NCBI GenBank assembly: GCA_030645775.1
Contig: JAUSLX010000057.1
Location: 1 to 37,030, forward strand
Reading direction: 5' to 3'
DNA: 37,030 bases
Source: Gallionella sp.
Lineage (GTDB): Bacteria; Pseudomonadota; Gammaproteobacteria; Burkholderiales; Gallionellaceae
Part shown: positions 19,356-28,163 of the stretch, piece after piece
Layout: each line of letters starts with the position of its first letter
Numbering within the stretch: position 1 is the stretch's first letter
Position numbers and translations under genes: made by a program
Notes under the pieces: model-generated
The model's database searches: none
What the model was told of the DNA's origin: nothing
What the model saw: only the letters and a program-made list of their open reading frames with translations

Positions 19356-20111
19356 TTATGACGGATTGCTGGTTTTGCGATCCCAGACGATGAGTTCCAT
19401 TTCGCCATTCAGGTGTTCGACGATAGCCGTGCAACTGTCAACCCAATCACCGCAGTTCATATAAGTCAGGCCGCCGATATCCTTGATGTTGGGCCAATGA
19501 ATGTGGCCGCAGATTACGCCATCCAGTTTGTTTTCACGGGCGTGGCGAATAAGCGCATCCTCAAAGTCAAAGATGAAATTAACCGCTTTTTTGATCTTGC
19601 GCTTGGCATATCCGGCCAGAGACCAATAACCCGGGCGGCGCAAGGAACGGCGCAGCCAGGATAGCCAGATGTTGATCCTGACCAGAAAGTTATAGAGGAC
19701 ATCTCCGAGCAGAGCGACCCATTTGTAGTGACGCGTTACCTGGTCGAATGCATCGCCATGGATCAGCAAAAATTTCCGCCCTGTTGCAGTCACATGAGTG
19801 TGCGTCAGCTCGATTTGAATGCCGCCAAACGAAGTGCCGGCATATTCCCGAACCACCTCATCGTGATTCCCGGGTATGAACATGACTGTTTCACCATGCC
19901 GCGCCCGTTTGAGTATTTTTTGCAGTACTGTGTTGTGATCTGCGCTCCAATACAGACCGCTACGGCTTATTTGCCAAAAATCAACGATGTCCCCCAGCAG
20001 AAACAGGTTCTCGGCAGGATGGTCGCGCAAAAAATCAAGCAGGCGGTCCGCCTGGCAGGCACGGGTACCCAAATGCACATCAGATATAAATATGGAACGG
20101 ACGGGTGGCAT
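19356..20111 (-). CDS. Metallophosphoesterase, UDP-2,3-diacylglucosamine diphosphatase-like
   Basis: SIFISDVHLGTRACQADRLLDFL, LFLLGDIVDFW, FIPGNHDEVV, LLIHGDAFD, GVICGHIHWPN, YMNCGDWVDS. Confidence 0.88.
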   Translation of the reverse strand: MPPVRSIFISDVHLGTRACQADRLLDFLRDHPAENLFLLGDIVDFWQISRSGLYWSADHNTVLQKILKRARHGETVMFIPGNHDEVVREYAGTSFGGIQIELTHTHVTATGRKFLLIHGDAFDQVTRHYKWVALLGDVLYNFLVRINIWLSWLRRSLRRPGYWSLAGYAKRKIKKAVNFIFDFEDALIRHARENKLDGVICGHIHWPNIKDIGGLTYMNCGDWVDSCTAIVEHLNGEMELIVWDRKTSNPS

Positions 20112-20115
20112 GGGT

Positions 20116-20256
20116 CTATATGGATGTTATCAAGGAGGAAATTGCCGGTAAGGCGACGATGATCGTCAGGGTGCAGACTACCCCCCAGCGCACGATTTTG
20201 AAAAAGAGTTGCAAGTAATTTCTCGTTTTATGAACACGATAATCGCGTGGCATCAT
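20116..20256 (-). CDS. Small hypothetical membrane protein (46 aa), overlaps olsB stop by ATGA
   Basis: Reverse-strand MMPRDYRVHKTRNYLQLFFKIVRWGVVCTLTIIVALPAISSLITSI*; ATG overlaps the preceding TGA; basic N-terminus then a hydrophobic helix. Not in the ORF track (<60 aa). Confidence 0.6.
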   Translation of the reverse strand: MMPRDYRVHKTRNYLQLFFKIVRWGVVCTLTIIVALPAISSLITSI

Positions 20257-21011
20257 TTAAGGAAATGCCTGGCATAACGGTCATTCATGCGTGACATCGG
20301 CAGCAGGATTAACAAGTCTGCAGTGTTGAATTCCGGGTCCCATGCCGGTTCGCCGCAAATATAAGCGCCCAGTCGCAAGTAGCCTTTGAGCAACGGCGGG
20401 ACAGGCGCATCGAGATACTGGTTCAGGGCGTGCAGCGGTAACGGACAACGGGGGAACACGCTGTATTCAACTGGTGCGCCGTATACTCTGTGCAATTTGC
20501 GATAGAGGCTGGCGGCGACATGACCACCGTCTGCCATACTGATACTGGCGCAGCCAATCAGATACTCGTGACTGTAGCGCTGCATGTATTGAGCCAGACC
20601 GCCCCACAGTTGAGTGATCGTCCCGCCATCGCGGTAATCCCGGTGCACACAGGAACGTCCCACTTCAACCATGCTGGCACTGAGATGCAGTAATCGGGTT
20701 ATATCAAATTCGGTCTGTGCATAGTAGCCGCCGATTTTCTGCGCCTGATTGGGTGAGAGGATGCGATAAGTCCCGACGACTTTATTCTCGTCGCTTTCGC
20801 GCACGATCAGATGTTCGCAGTATTTATCGAATATATCGCGGTCGATTTCTTCTTTTGCGCTGGGCAGGTTGGCACCCATTTCTTCGGCAAACACCTTGTA
20901 GCGCAAACGTTGCGCTTCCAGTACTTCGGCATGGCTATGTGCCAGTGTGGTGATTAGTCGTCGTTGAACGACAGGGTGATTTTGTCGGTTGAGTTCCAGC
21001 ATTGCATCCAC
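20253..21011 (-). CDS. OlsB-like GNAT acyltransferase (L-ornithine N-acyltransferase family)
   Basis: AQRLRYKVFAEEMGA, DKYCEHLIVRE, VVGTYRIL, VEVGRSCVHRDYRDGGTITQLWGGLAQYM, PPLLKGYLRLGAYICGEPAWDPEFNTADLLILLP. Confidence 0.85.
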   Translation of the reverse strand: MDAMLELNRQNHPVVQRRLITTLAHSHAEVLEAQRLRYKVFAEEMGANLPSAKEEIDRDIFDKYCEHLIVRESDENKVVGTYRILSPNQAQKIGGYYAQTEFDITRLLHLSASMVEVGRSCVHRDYRDGGTITQLWGGLAQYMQRYSHEYLIGCASISMADGGHVAASLYRKLHRVYGAPVEYSVFPRCPLPLHALNQYLDAPVPPLLKGYLRLGAYICGEPAWDPEFNTADLLILLPMSRMNDRYARHFLK

Positions 21012-21090
21012 CTGTTGGTTTGAAGATGTTTGCAGATTACGGAGCGCCTGTTGCAGCGCGATGACGGGAATATGAAGAAAGTGTTAACGG

Positions 21091-21954
21091 TTATCTGGGT
21101 GTCTGACCCATGTCCTGGCTGATCAGCAACGCGTAGGCTGACTGGGATGAGAGAATCTCTTGATTAGGGCTGATTTGCTCCGGTTTTCGTTTATGCGGAG
21201 CGATGTTTGCCAATTTCAGTGCGATGGCTTGTTGGGCAGCACGTGACAGCACACGGCGATTCTCGTTGCTAGTTATCAATGCGGGAGTGAATATAACGAG
21301 TGAGTTAAGCTGTTGACAGCACAGAATCTGCCAGATGGATTGCGCAAGGGTTGTGTCACCGGTGAAAGCCGCCGCTGTGCTCAGTTCGCCTGCTTCATCC
21401 CGGTAGTGCAGTGCAATCGGGCACAGACTGACCCCTGCATCAACCGCAGGCTGGATGAGTGCCGAGTGGAAGTGGCCGACCTGCTTGCCGTCCGTGGTGG
21501 TGCCCTCGGGGAATAGCCCTACACTAACGCCTTGATTAAGCAGCGTGCTGATGCGCTGATTGATCGAGGCTGCATTTTGGCGCAGGGAACGTTCAATGAA
21601 AATAGTGCCGCTGCGTTCGCATAGCCAACCGATCAGTGGCCAGCTGCGGACTTCCGATTTGGCAATAAACAGTGAGGGATGAATCGCATTCAGCACGAAA
21701 ATGTCCAGCCATGAGACATGGTTGGCGACCATCAGACAACCCGTTCCGTCGCGCGCAGGCGGCAGCCCATCGATCTGGATACCAATATTGAGGATGCCCA
21801 ATATTTGTCTGCTCCAGTTTTTCAGGGTGCGGCGTTGCCGCGCCTGATCCATGAATGGATAAAACAGCGCCAGCAACATCCCGTGCAAGAGGTGCAGTGC
21901 GAGGCGGCAGCCACGGAATACGCTGACCAGTCTGTTCGGCGAGCGCTTAACCAT
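21091..21954 (-). CDS. 1-acyl-sn-glycerol-3-phosphate acyltransferase family (OlsA/PlsC-like)
   Basis: Motifs VANHVSWLDIFVL (NHxxxxD) and GLFPEGTTTDGKQVGHFHSALIQPA (FPEGTT); start MVKRSPNRLVSV overlaps the upstream gene by 8 nt. Confidence 0.88.
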   Translation of the reverse strand: MVKRSPNRLVSVFRGCRLALHLLHGMLLALFYPFMDQARQRRTLKNWSRQILGILNIGIQIDGLPPARDGTGCLMVANHVSWLDIFVLNAIHPSLFIAKSEVRSWPLIGWLCERSGTIFIERSLRQNAASINQRISTLLNQGVSVGLFPEGTTTDGKQVGHFHSALIQPAVDAGVSLCPIALHYRDEAGELSTAAAFTGDTTLAQSIWQILCCQQLNSLVIFTPALITSNENRRVLSRAAQQAIALKLANIAPHKRKPEQISPNQEILSSQSAYALLISQDMGQTPR

Positions 21955-23134
21955 AGCAGGCAATGTCGATTTCAGGCAGAGCCGATTCGCGCCGCTCGAT
22001 GAACAGGCTGTTGCCCGGTATTTTTTTGGCCATTTTCCGGGCGGCGCTAACCGCATCCGATACTTCGTGGTGCGAATCAAATCGGTCGGAACTGATCCAG
22101 ACCGCGCCAATCGTGAGCGTGGGTAGCGGGTGATGAACGATGCGACCTTGTCTGTCTTCCGTAAAATAGCCGCCGATCGAACGGTCTTCCTTGTCGAACA
22201 TTCTTGCTGACGTTTGTGCAAAGGCAGTGAGTGCCTGATTACAACGTAACGCCCAATCGGGGCTTTGCAGGACAAGAATAAAGTCATCACCGCCGATATG
22301 ACCGATAAAATCGCACTTTGAATCGCAGACCTTGCCGAGTAGCTTGCCGATAAACTGGATGAGTTCATCCCCCCTGTAATAGCCGTACTTATTGTTGAAG
22401 TGTTTGAAGTTGTCCAGGTCGCCATAACAGACAGCGAATGATTTGCCGGATTGAAGAAAATGTTCTATGTGTTCTTTGATCGGTACATTTCCGGGCAGCA
22501 AGGTCAATGGATTGGCATAGCGTGCTGTTTCGATATGTGCTTTGGTGATTTCACGCAACAGGTCTTGTCCGACGCCCAAACCGATATAGCGGCCTTGTTC
22601 GGTAATGATGAAACCGTCGGTAAAATGCCGGATGTCGGATTCGCTCAGGAATTCGCTCAACTCATGAATAGGGGTGGATTTTTCCACCAGCAGCGGTGCC
22701 TGATTCATTAGTTCGGCGCAGGTTTTTTTGCCGGGTAGTTCACGATGGAAAGGCTGTGCGAAACTATCGAAAAATTGATGTCGGTTAATCAACCCAACGG
22801 GATGCCCCTGCTCGACGACAGGGATGGAGCGCAAACTTTTGTCGGCGGAAAAGTGAGCGAATATTTTTTCAATCCCGGTGTCCGGCTGGAACGACTCTGC
22901 ATAACGTAACAGTGTTTCGACTGTGACGCTGCGTGAATTGCCCGGCGGTTGTTCAACGATGTTATTGGCGTTGGACAGGCAGTCGGCTTCGGCAGAAGCA
23001 CACGGCGGCGGGATGGGGGCGGGATGTGCGATCAAGTAGCTTTGTCCGCAGAAGATGTCTGCGTCGCGGAATTCTGCAATCGTATCTACACCTTTCTCAG
23101 CCATTTGTGTCATGCCTTTAAGTGTTTCCATCAT
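21947..23134 (-). CDS. CBS-domain/GGDEF signalling protein
   Basis: Paired CBS-like segments (RSIPVVEQGHPVGLINRHQFF; DGFIITEQGRYIGLGVGQDLL), then GGDEF domain (YGDLDNFKHFNNKYGYYRGDELI...IGHIGGDDFILVL). Confidence 0.88.
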   Translation of the reverse strand: MMETLKGMTQMAEKGVDTIAEFRDADIFCGQSYLIAHPAPIPPPCASAEADCLSNANNIVEQPPGNSRSVTVETLLRYAESFQPDTGIEKIFAHFSADKSLRSIPVVEQGHPVGLINRHQFFDSFAQPFHRELPGKKTCAELMNQAPLLVEKSTPIHELSEFLSESDIRHFTDGFIITEQGRYIGLGVGQDLLREITKAHIETARYANPLTLLPGNVPIKEHIEHFLQSGKSFAVCYGDLDNFKHFNNKYGYYRGDELIQFIGKLLGKVCDSKCDFIGHIGGDDFILVLQSPDWALRCNQALTAFAQTSARMFDKEDRSIGGYFTEDRQGRIVHHPLPTLTIGAVWISSDRFDSHHEVSDAVSAARKMAKKIPGNSLFIERRESALPEIDIACYG

Positions 23135-23307
23135 AAACTGCCCTGTGTATGGATAGGTGCGGTAGCGTAGCCCGCGGATATTTCAATTACGTTAAGAGGG
23201 TGTGGTCTTTGTCGTGAGCTATCAGCGCATTTTTAAAATTAAGGTTGAATATTTTTGATTCCGCCTGTAAAATCCGCGCTCTTTTGAAAATCGGTTGGAG
23301 TAGAAGC

Positions 23308-23544
23308 ATGGCGCGAGTATGTCAAGTGACGGGCAAAGGCCCGATGAGTGGAAACAATGTTTCACATGCGAACAACAGAACCAAGCGCCGCTTCTTGCCT
23401 AATCTGCAACGTCGCCGTTTCTGGGTTGAGGCTGAAAATCGCTGGGTCAGCTTACGCTTGACTAATGCGGGCCTGCGTACCATCGACAAGAATGGTATTG
23501 AGTCCGTGTTGAGCGATATGCGCGCACGCGGCGAAAAAATCTAA
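23308..23544 (+). CDS. rpmB: 50S ribosomal protein L28
   Basis: [39 protein letters not shown]. Confidence 0.97.
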   Translation: MARVCQVTGKGPMSGNNVSHANNRTKRRFLPNLQRRRFWVEAENRWVSLRLTNAGLRTIDKNGIESVLSDMRARGEKI

Positions 23545-23555
23545 GGAGCTAGAAA

Positions 23556-23711
23556 ATGCGTGAAAAAATCAAACTTGAGTCCAGTGCCGGTACCGGTCAT
23601 TTCTATACCACGGACAAGAACAAGCGCACCACACCGGGCAAGATCGAAATGAAGAAATACGATCCCGTGGTTCGCAAGCACGTCATGTACAAGGAAACCA
23701 AGCTGAAGTAA
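23556..23711 (+). CDS. rpmG: 50S ribosomal protein L33
   Basis: [51 protein letters not shown]; 51 aa, below the ORF track cutoff; follows rpmB. Confidence 0.97.
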   Translation: MREKIKLESSAGTGHFYTTDKNKRTTPGKIEMKKYDPVVRKHVMYKETKLK

Positions 23712-23732
23712 TTCAGTCTGGCTTCATCGTGC

Positions 23733-23760
23733 AAAAAAACCCGCTCAGGCGGGTTTTTTG
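23733..23760 (+). terminator. Rho-independent terminator after rpmBG
   Basis: aaaaaaacccgctcaggcgggttttttg. Confidence 0.9.
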
Positions 23761-23829
23761 TTTTAGTGCTTGTCGTGACGGTTTTTTCGGGGTGCCTGCG
23801 CGATTATCTGCGCAGGTTCGGTGACAAGA

Positions 23830-24378
23830 TCAGTTGGATTGGATGAGTAGTGAACTGAATTCAGGTGATTTGACCAATTTGCCAATCACATTTTGAACAG
23901 CCGGGAGGTAGGCTTCAGCGGTTTGCTTGCAGGCTGTATCAGCGATAAAGCCGCTCTCAAATTCGTAGTGCTCTGAAACAAATATTGATTTACCGTTCGA
24001 AGAGTTGATGCGCAAACTGATGTCCCACTCGCCGCCAGTGAGTCCTCGAGAAGAAGAAAAACTCAACTTTTCTAAAGTGCCAGTAAGCGTTGTTCTTGGC
24101 GTCTTGTCATCAAACATACCAGCGACTTTTAATTCATCTGCAAGTGCTTTCTGGATGTAACCCTCAAAACTCATATTGTCAGGCGGGGCAATTGGTCCCG
24201 CGCCTCTGCAAGCTTTGTCAAAAACCGCGGGGCCTGCGAATGTTCCAACGCTTATGGCACCAATGCCTATTGCTTTTAGAGCTACGTTGTTATCAGCGGA
24301 AATGTTGTATCGCTGCGGCGTGAATGTAGAGCACGCGCTAAGGGTGAGAATGGAGAGTGCGATGGCAATTTGTTTCAT
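23830..24378 (-). CDS. Putative lipoprotein
   Basis: MKQIAIALSILTLSACSTFTPQ (lipobox LSAC). Confidence 0.8.
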   Translation of the reverse strand: MKQIAIALSILTLSACSTFTPQRYNISADNNVALKAIGIGAISVGTFAGPAVFDKACRGAGPIAPPDNMSFEGYIQKALADELKVAGMFDDKTPRTTLTGTLEKLSFSSSRGLTGGEWDISLRINSSNGKSIFVSEHYEFESGFIADTACKQTAEAYLPAVQNVIGKLVKSPEFSSLLIQSN

Positions 24379-24526
24379 GTTGTAATACTCCATGTGTGAG
24401 TAACGAAATGCACACCTCAAGGTCGGTGCGCCCTATTGAAATACGGTATGTAACTTTGCTCATGTCATTTCAACACGCTTAAGATTCGGTTTTGAGGGCG
24501 AGCGTTTGCGCCGGATGCTTTAACCG

Positions 24527-24883
24527 CTATTCAGGTTGCCCCTGCGTCCATTCCTTCGCTGTTTCGTAGTCGGTGAATACGCAAATTTCCGCATCGACGA
24601 ACAGGCGCGACAGCCAGGCGTTCCAGGTGACCCATTGGTTGTCGGTGACCACGGCGATTTTGCTGAAGTCATGGTTGTGTTCGCTGCTGAAGAATTTGAT
24701 TTCTTCCCAGGCGACATCGACGCTGTAATCCAGCATGCCGCGCAGGTCGAACAGCAGGTTGAGCGCGCCGGGGGTGGTCAGTTTGTACAGGGATTGTTGT
24801 TCGAAGGCCTTGAAGTCGGCCAGGGTGAATTCGCCCAGCACGGCTACGTTGACGAGGTTGTCGGTTTGTTCGATGGTAATCAC
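24527..24883 (-). CDS. STAS/SpoIIAA-like domain protein
   Basis: ITIEQTDNLVNVAVLGEFTLADFKAFEQQ...LLFDLRGMLDYSVDVAWEEIKFF...KIAVVTDNQWVTW. Confidence 0.72.
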   Translation of the reverse strand: MITIEQTDNLVNVAVLGEFTLADFKAFEQQSLYKLTTPGALNLLFDLRGMLDYSVDVAWEEIKFFSSEHNHDFSKIAVVTDNQWVTWNAWLSRLFVDAEICVFTDYETAKEWTQGQPE

Positions 24884-24902
24884 AATGCGCCTCTTTCTGT
24901 TT

Positions 24903-25748
24903 TTATGATGGGTGTTTCGGTGACAGGGTCAAGCTTATCACACCGCTGGCGATGATGAACGCCATGCCTGCCCAACTTGTCAGCGGCAGGGTTTCATTCC
25001 ACAACACAATCCCGAACAAACTGGCGAAAACGATGGTGCTGTAGGCCAGACTGCCGACCACCAGCGTCTTGCCGACGCGGTAGGCGCGGGTCATCGCGAG
25101 TTGCGCGAAGGTGGCGGTGCCGCCCAGACCCAGCAGAATCAGCAGGCCATGCGTGGTGATGCTATGCATGGTGTCGAACAGCATCAATGCACCGCTGCCC
25201 AGGGTCGCGGTCAGACTGAAGTAAAACACCGTGCGCGTTACGGGCTCGCCCAGCATCCCCAGTTGTTTGACGTTGAGGTAGGCGATCCCGGCGAGAAAGC
25301 CCGAAATCAGTCCCAACAGGCCGGTCAACAACTGGTCGTGTTGCAGTGTCGGGTGCAGCAACAGCACTACGCCGAAAAATCCCAGGCCGATGGTGATGGT
25401 CAGCGGCAGATGGAACTTGTCCTTGAACACCAGCATGGTGAGCAGGGTGAGAAATATCGGTGCGGTGTAGTTGAGCGTGATGGCGGTGGCCAGCGGCAGT
25501 ACGGTGATGCAGTAGAAAAACAGTATCAGCGCCACCGTGCCGGACAGGCCGCGCCACAGATGGTTGCGCCAGTGGTGCGTGGCGGCGCTGATGTGCTGTG
25601 AACGCATGATCAGATACACGATCAGCAGGCCAATAGCGGAGCGGTAGAACACCAGTTCGACATGCGAGAAATACGGTGCGCCCAGCTTGACGAATACGCC
25701 CATGCAGGCGAAAAGCACAGCCGCAACCAGCATCCACAAAGAACCCAT
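24903..25748 (-). CDS. DMT superfamily (EamA) transporter
   Basis: MGSLWMLVAAVLFACMGVFVKLGA..., ten hydrophobic segments, ATAITLNYTAPIFLTLLTMLVFKDKF. Confidence 0.9.
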   Translation of the reverse strand: MGSLWMLVAAVLFACMGVFVKLGAPYFSHVELVFYRSAIGLLIVYLIMRSQHISAATHHWRNHLWRGLSGTVALILFFYCITVLPLATAITLNYTAPIFLTLLTMLVFKDKFHLPLTITIGLGFFGVVLLLHPTLQHDQLLTGLLGLISGFLAGIAYLNVKQLGMLGEPVTRTVFYFSLTATLGSGALMLFDTMHSITTHGLLILLGLGGTATFAQLAMTRAYRVGKTLVVGSLAYSTIVFASLFGIVLWNETLPLTSWAGMAFIIASGVISLTLSPKHPS

Positions 25749-25796
25749 ACAAAGTAGCTCCGTAGAATTGGGTAGAAAAACAGGTGAGAAGGTGTT

Positions 25797-26894
25797 TTAT
25801 AGATGTGGGGCAAGGTTGCGGCGCAGATACTCGTGAAAATGCAGCATGCCGTCCTCGGTGGGCGACTGGTAAGGGCCGTGTTCCTCGATGCCGCGCTGGT
25901 GCAGCGACTTGCGGCCCTGATGCATGCGCAAACAGATGATGTCGTCCTCGACAGCTGTTTCGTTGTAGGCCTTCTGTTCGGCTTCGACGTATTCGCGTTC
26001 GAACATCACGATGTCTTCCAGATAATAGAATTCGACGATGTTGGTGCAGGCTTCAGCGCCGCGGGGCACCAGCGTGCTGATGACCAGCGTGCCGGGATAC
26101 CATTCGACCATGATGTTCGGATAGTAGGTCAGCCAGATTGCGCCGTATTTCGGCAACTTGCCGCCGTGATAGCGCAACACTTGTTCCTGCCAGTCGCCAT
26201 AGGCTGCGCTGCCGACCTTTTTCAGCGCATTCTTGATGCCGACTGTCTGTACGCTGTACTGTTCGCCGAATTCCCACTGCAGGTCGTCGCAGTCGACAAA
26301 ATTGCCCAGGCCGGGGTGGAAAGGCACGACGTGGTAGTCCTCCAGATAGACTTCGATGAAAGTCTTCCAGTTGAAGGCATATTCGTCCACCTGCACGCGA
26401 TCCAGCATGTAGCCGGAAAAATCCAGATCCTGCATTACGCCGACATTGGCCAGGTCACGGGCGATATCGCGCTTGCCCGAGAACAGCATGCCGTTCCAGT
26501 TTTGCAGTGGCGATTTATTCAGATGCAAACAGGGATTTTCCGGGAAATGCGGGGCACCCAGCAACTCGCCGTCGGTCTTGTAAGTCCAGCGATGCAGCGG
26601 GCAGACGATGTGTTGCGCGTTGCCCCGGCCTTGCAGCATGGTGGCCTGACGATGGCGGCAGATATTGGAAAGTAATTCCACGCCATTCGGGTTGCGCACC
26701 AGCATTTGCGCTTCATCGCGCAGTACCTGATAGTCGCCCAGGCTGGGTACCATCAATTCATGGCCGACATAGTTGGGCCCGTGCTCGAACAGCACGCGCT
26801 GCTCCAGTTGCAGCACTTTGCTGTCGAAGTACCAGGCGAGTGGCGGTTGTACCTGAGCCGGGGTGAGTTGATTCAGTGTGGTGATATTGGACAT
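25797..26894 (-). CDS. Rieske (2Fe-2S) aromatic ring-hydroxylating oxygenase alpha-subunit-like protein
   Basis: Rieske motif CRHRQATML...CPLHRWTYKTDGELLGAP and C-terminal catalytic domain EVYLEDYHVVPFHPGL. Confidence 0.88.
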   Translation of the reverse strand: MSNITTLNQLTPAQVQPPLAWYFDSKVLQLEQRVLFEHGPNYVGHELMVPSLGDYQVLRDEAQMLVRNPNGVELLSNICRHRQATMLQGRGNAQHIVCPLHRWTYKTDGELLGAPHFPENPCLHLNKSPLQNWNGMLFSGKRDIARDLANVGVMQDLDFSGYMLDRVQVDEYAFNWKTFIEVYLEDYHVVPFHPGLGNFVDCDDLQWEFGEQYSVQTVGIKNALKKVGSAAYGDWQEQVLRYHGGKLPKYGAIWLTYYPNIMVEWYPGTLVISTLVPRGAEACTNIVEFYYLEDIVMFEREYVEAEQKAYNETAVEDDIICLRMHQGRKSLHQRGIEEHGPYQSPTEDGMLHFHEYLRRNLAPHL

Positions 26895-27039
26895 ACCCAC
26901 ATCATCCTTACAAATAGTGAATACGTTTGTTACGGGAAAGGCCGCGATTTTCCCTTAAATCAGGGGGGAGGGCAACAAAAATTGGCTCAGACAGGATGCG
27001 TTGGGTAAAATGCCCTCCTTTCCTACGCAGAAGACTGAA

Positions 27040-27273
27040 ATGGCCGGAAAACCGCACAAACCACTGGGCTACGAGTCGGCAATGGTCGAGCTTGAGCAAA
27101 TTGTCGCCGATATGGAGGCGGGCAAGTTGTCGCTGGAAGACTCGCTGCTTGCCTATAAACGCGGTGCTGAACTGCTGACATTCTGTCGTGGCCGCCTTGA
27201 AGACGCGCAACAGCAGGTGCGCGTGCTGGAAGAGGGGATGCTTAAAGAGCTGCCGCTCAGCGAGGCGCTATGA
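27040..27273 (+). CDS. xseB: Exodeoxyribonuclease VII small subunit
   Basis: GYESAMVELEQIVADMEAGKLSLEDSLLAYKRGAELLTFCRGRLEDAQQQVRVL. Confidence 0.94.
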   Translation: MAGKPHKPLGYESAMVELEQIVADMEAGKLSLEDSLLAYKRGAELLTFCRGRLEDAQQQVRVLEEGMLKELPLSEAL

Positions 27274-28163
27274 TGGCAGTCGATTTTGCAGGCTGGGCGG
27301 CTGCTCATCAGTCGCGCTTTGAAGAGGTGCTGCGCGGTTTGCTGCCGCAGCCCGAGGTGTCGCCGCAGCGTTTGCATCAGGCGATGCGCTATGCAGTGCT
27401 GGATGGCGGCAAACGGGTACGGCCCTTGCTGGCCTTTGCGGCGGGCGAATGGGTCGGGGCGGATGTGGCACGCGTCAATATCGCAGCGGCGGCGGTCGAG
27501 CTGATTCACGCCTATTCCCTGGTTCACGATGACATGCCGTGTATGGATGACGATGTGCTGCGCCGGGGCAAGCCGACCTGTCATGTGCAATACGACGAGG
27601 CGACCGCGTTACTGGTCGGCGACAGCCTGCAAACACTGGCTTTTCAGTTGTTAGCGGAGCGGCGCCTCAGCGATGATGGTCTGCAACAACTGGAGATGGT
27701 TAAATTACTGGCAGTGGCTTCCGGTTCACGCGGTATGGCAGGCGGACAGGCGATAGATCTGGATAGCGTCGGTCGTGCGTTAAGTCTGCCGGAACTGGAG
27801 AATATGCACATCCACAAGACAGGTGCATTGATTCGCGCCGCGATATTGCTCGGCGCACGCTGCGGAACCGTTTCGACAGAACACTTGGCCAGGCTGGATC
27901 ATTTTGGAAAATGCGTCGGGCTGGCGTTTCAGGTGGTGGATGATGTGCTTGATTTTGCGGCGGATACCGCCACGCTGGGCAAGACCGCAGGCAAGGATGC
28001 CGATAACGACAAACCGACTTATGTCACGTTGCTGGGCGTGCAGGCTGCGCGCAGCATGGCGCATGATCTGCACGCGGAAGCCGTGGAAACGCTGGCGGAA
28101 TTCGGCGATAAAGCGTTACGCCTGCGTGAACTCGCTGATTTCATCGTGTTAAGAAAGTTCTGA
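27270..28163 (+). CDS. ispA: Polyprenyl synthetase / farnesyl diphosphate synthase
   Basis: [24 protein letters not shown] (first DDxxxD) and [13 protein letters not shown]; overlaps the xseB stop. Confidence 0.95.
   Translation: MMAVDFAGWAAAHQSRFEEVLRGLLPQPEVSPQRLHQAMRYAVLDGGKRVRPLLAFAAGEWVGADVARVNIAAAAVELIHAYSLVHDDMPCMDDDVLRRGKPTCHVQYDEATALLVGDSLQTLAFQLLAERRLSDDGLQQLEMVKLLAVASGSRGMAGGQAIDLDSVGRALSLPELENMHIHKTGALIRAAILLGARCGTVSTEHLARLDHFGKCVGLAFQVVDDVLDFAADTATLGKTAGKDADNDKPTYVTLLGVQAARSMAHDLHAEAVETLAEFGDKALRLRELADFIVLRKF

Noticed and set aside
25803-26675. 290-aa plus-strand ORF
   Set aside because: Antisense to the Rieske oxygenase gene.
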